From JANOQP01 sp044227705 (GTDB lineage: Bacteria; Bacteroidota; Bacteroidia; Chitinophagales; Saprospiraceae), in the NCBI GenBank assembly GCA_044227705.1, contig JBGAWE010000194.1:1-8653 (forward strand): a stretch of DNA of 8,653 bases, read 5' to 3'. Position numbers and translations under genes: made by a program. The notes beneath the pieces were generated by a model. That model did not search any database. It was not told the DNA's origin and saw only the letters and a program-made list of their open reading frames with translations. This document shows, piece after piece, positions 7,005-8,653 of the stretch. Position 1 is the first letter of the stretch; the number at the start of each line of letters is the position of its first letter.

Positions 7005-8054
7005 TCAGCCGTCCAGCCGGTTGGCCATGCGCTGGATGGCCTCGATGATGTTGTCGAGCTGCGGCGGGTACTCCACGTACTTCACGCCCTTGTCGTCGTA
7101 ACCGTAGATGCTGACGACGACCATCTTTCGGATGTTGCCGTAGGAAATCGAGATGCGCAACGGCATTGGCTCGGGGCGCTGGCCCTTTCTTTTTTCGCAG
7201 AAGCCGGCCGTGCAGTCGTACTCCCTTTTCAGCTCGAAGAACTTTTGCTCTACGGCCCATTGGGCAAATTTCTCCAGCTCCTCCCGCGAGATGTTCTTCT
7301 TCGAGACGGTCAGCGGGTGGTTCTGGCTCTTGAATTCCTTGATGAGGCGGCCGTCGTTTTTTATCACCACATAGTCGCGCTGCACGGGGTCGATACCGCC
7401 GTAGAAGCCGCCGCCGGTCAGCTCGACGGAGATGAAGACCTCGGCTTTTTCCGGCTCGGCCGGTTGCTTTTTGCCGAACTTCCACCACTTTTTGGCCTTT
7501 TTCCCAATCGACGCGGCGACCGATGGCCTAGGGTTCTCCGCCTCGACGCGCACCTCGGGCAGTTCGTTGAGCGGGCGCAGGAAGGGCGCGTCCTTGCTCT
7601 CAACGCGGTTGAAATGGTAGGCCCAGACGCCCTTCGCGTTGGGCTGGGCGAACTCGAGGTCGAGCGACAGGTCGGTGAGGTTGCTGATTTTGAACGACTT
7701 CACCTTTCGGAAGGGCCACTCCAGCTCGTCGCCTTTTATCGCCCACGCGCCCTCCGTCAGCGAGCCGTTGAGCCATTGCAGGAAGGTGTTGTCCCAGCGG
7801 AAGTAGAGGAAGTGCGCGTAGTTGTCCTCCGCCTGGTGGACGACGGTGCCGCTCGTCAGGTGGACGGTGTAGGCGTATTCCCACTTCGTCTCGATGAGCA
7901 GGTTTTCTTTGAAACCCCGGTAGTCGTCGGCCGACGGCGCGACCTGCGCGACGGCCACGAGGGGCAGCGCGGAAAGGCAAACCACGAAAAGGAGGGAAGC
8001 TGGCCGGGCCATCGTCAAGAGCAGCTTTCTATTTTTGGTAAAACTATACGGCAT
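7005..8054 (-). CDS. Secreted two-domain protein of unknown function
   Basis: I do not recognise this gene as a named family member. It has 349 residues, with a signal peptide ending VAVAQ at about residue 37. The N-terminal part (about 45-150) is rich in aromatic and alternating hydrophobic residues (TKWEYAYTV, HFLYFRWDN, GAWAIKGDELEW) and resembles a lipocalin-like or small beta-barrel domain. A basic, Trp-containing linker (about 183-196, GKKAKKWWKFGKK) joins it to a C-terminal alpha/beta part (about 205-345). That part reads like the small DUF6438-type domains of Bacteroidota, but I am not certain of the match. The mature protein has only two cysteines, C281 and C286, in a CTAGFC pair that could form a disulfide. 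Start choice: an internal ATG at 8012 also gives a good signal peptide and is preceded by A-rich DNA. It may be co-transcribed with the cyclase gene. Confidence 0.85.
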   Translation of the reverse strand: MPYSFTKNRKLLLTMARPASLLFVVCLSALPLVAVAQVAPSADDYRGFKENLLIETKWEYAYTVHLTSGTVVHQAEDNYAHFLYFRWDNTFLQWLNGSLTEGAWAIKGDELEWPFRKVKSFKISNLTDLSLDLEFAQPNAKGVWAYHFNRVESKDAPFLRPLNELPEVRVEAENPRPSVAASIGKKAKKWWKFGKKQPAEPEKAEVFISVELTGGGFYGGIDPVQRDYVVIKNDGRLIKEFKSQNHPLTVSKKNISREELEKFAQWAVEQKFFELKREYDCTAGFCEKRKGQRPEPMPLRISISYGNIRKMVVVSIYGYDDKGVKYVEYPPQLDNIIEAIQRMANRLDG

Positions 8055-8238
8055 CGGCGAGGCGAGGTTGCAAGCGGCTGGAAATCAGGGGTTTGCGCAG
8101 CCGTGCGACATTGCAAAAACCTGTCCAATGTGCGGCTTCGATGGGAGACAACCGCAGCGACACGAAACCTGAGAAGCCCGTGATGGCCCACTTGCGGCCC
8201 CTGTCAGCAGGCCACCCCTGGCGAAACCTTCCCTTTGC
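8055..8238. other. Intergenic spacer, no gene seen
   Basis: 184 bases between the partial T9SS-cargo gene and the unknown secreted gene. It holds an imperfect hairpin (GCCG 8100-8103 with CGGC 8133-8136, and ACATTG 8108-8113 with CAATGT 8126-8131, around a 12-base loop). No T tract follows it, so it is not an obvious terminator. No convincing minus-strand promoter was found. Confidence 0.5.
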
Positions 8239-8653
8239 TCACTCGACGACAACTTTCTGTGCCGCCCGTTCGCCGCCCATTTCGAGCGTCGCCGTCATCA
8301 ACCCTTTTTGAGAAAACCGGCCGCCGTCGAGGCGGATTTCGTTGTCGCCGCGCCGTGCCTCGACATCGGAGATGGCGGCGATTTTCCCCTCCGAGTCGGT
8401 CAAAATCAGCCGTGCCATGCCGTCCCTTTTTGCCCAGAATTTGAAGGCAAGCTCGCTGCCGCCGGTCGCCGGGTTGGGCGAGATTGGGTAAAAAACAAGT
8501 TCGCTCGACTCTCTTGTCGCAGCTTTGGCCGGGCTGGCCAGTGGGTTTTTCGGGTCCTCCTTTCTCAAGATGACCCGGATGACCTGCCCTTCGAGGTCGA
8601 CGCCCTCCACTTCTTGGAAGGCGAGTTCGAGCGTGTCGCCGGGCGCGAGCTTG
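8239..8653 (-). CDS. C-terminal part of a T9SS-exported protein (truncated by window edge)
   Basis: The last 137 codons of a longer gene whose start lies beyond the right edge; the frame stays open to base 8652, so the apparent GTG at 8610 is internal. The first part visible (KLAPGDTLELAFQEVEG ... VIRVILRK) looks like the end of a beta-sandwich domain. A Pro/Ala-rich linker follows (PKNPLASPAKAATRES), then a T9SS type A sorting domain from about LVFYPISPNP to the C-terminal KVVVE, with the usual SPNP motif, beta strands and a basic residue near the end. These domains direct export across the outer membrane and are normally removed or replaced by a surface anchor. The function of the protein itself cannot be told from this fragment. 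Confidence 0.88.
   Translation of the reverse strand, partial: KLAPGDTLELAFQEVEGVDLEGQVIRVILRKEDPKNPLASPAKAATRESSELVFYPISPNPATGGSELAFKFWAKRDGMARLILTDSEGKIAAISDVEARRGDNEIRLDGGRFSQKGLMTATLEMGGERAAQKVVVE

Noticed and set aside
8030..8073. Promoter-like TATTTTTG (plus strand, 8030-8037) and TAGTTTTA (minus strand, 8039-8046)
   Set aside because: The first has no TTG at the right distance. The second misses one consensus base and its nearest TTG is 24 bases away, outside the usual spacing.
6942..8183. 413-codon plus-strand open frame
   Set aside because: It is antisense to the unknown secreted gene, which has a signal peptide and sensible composition; this frame shows neither.

Overview
The window looks like chromosomal DNA of a GC-rich member of the Bacteroidota, possibly a Saprospiraceae-type organism; the genus cannot be fixed from sequence alone. 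The evidence is two proteins ending in type IX secretion (T9SS) type A C-terminal sorting domains, a CotH/LTD surface protein, a membrane TPR-cyclase of the kind common in this phylum, signal peptides ending in Ala-x-Ala-Gln, and the absence of clear Shine-Dalgarno sequences.

All five protein genes lie on the minus strand, so transcription runs from the right edge to the left. In that order they are: (1) the C-terminal end of a T9SS-exported protein that enters from beyond base 8653; (2) a secreted two-domain protein of unknown function; (3) a membrane class III adenylate cyclase with a periplasmic TPR/coiled-coil sensor region; (4) a large secreted CotH-kinase/lamin-tail-domain protein with a T9SS tail; (5) a secreted M28 metallopeptidase of the carboxypeptidase Q type. 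Genes 2, 3 and 4 are separated by short gaps (about 60-180 and 99 bases) and may share a transcript, although a weak hairpin follows gene 2. Gene 4 is followed by a perfect 12-bp terminator hairpin, so gene 5 is a separate unit.

The most unusual stretch is the AT-richer gap of about 390 bases between the peptidase and CotH genes. On the plus strand, opposite to every gene, it holds a match to the Bacteroidota promoter (TTG, 21 bases, TACCTTTG), then a region of about 85 bases, then a textbook intrinsic terminator (10-bp stem with one G-U pair that works only in plus-strand RNA, followed by nine T). This reads as a candidate small RNA gene whose terminator faces the CotH terminator nine bases away. 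A 13-bp palindrome lies in the promoter spacer.

Functionally, most of the window concerns the cell envelope: export to the surface (T9SS), peptide degradation, a possible extracellular protein kinase, and a transmembrane cAMP signalling protein. No mobile element, CRISPR array, tRNA or rRNA was seen, and I found no evidence of a defence or biosynthetic system. Apart from the candidate small RNA, the window is fairly ordinary for this phylum.
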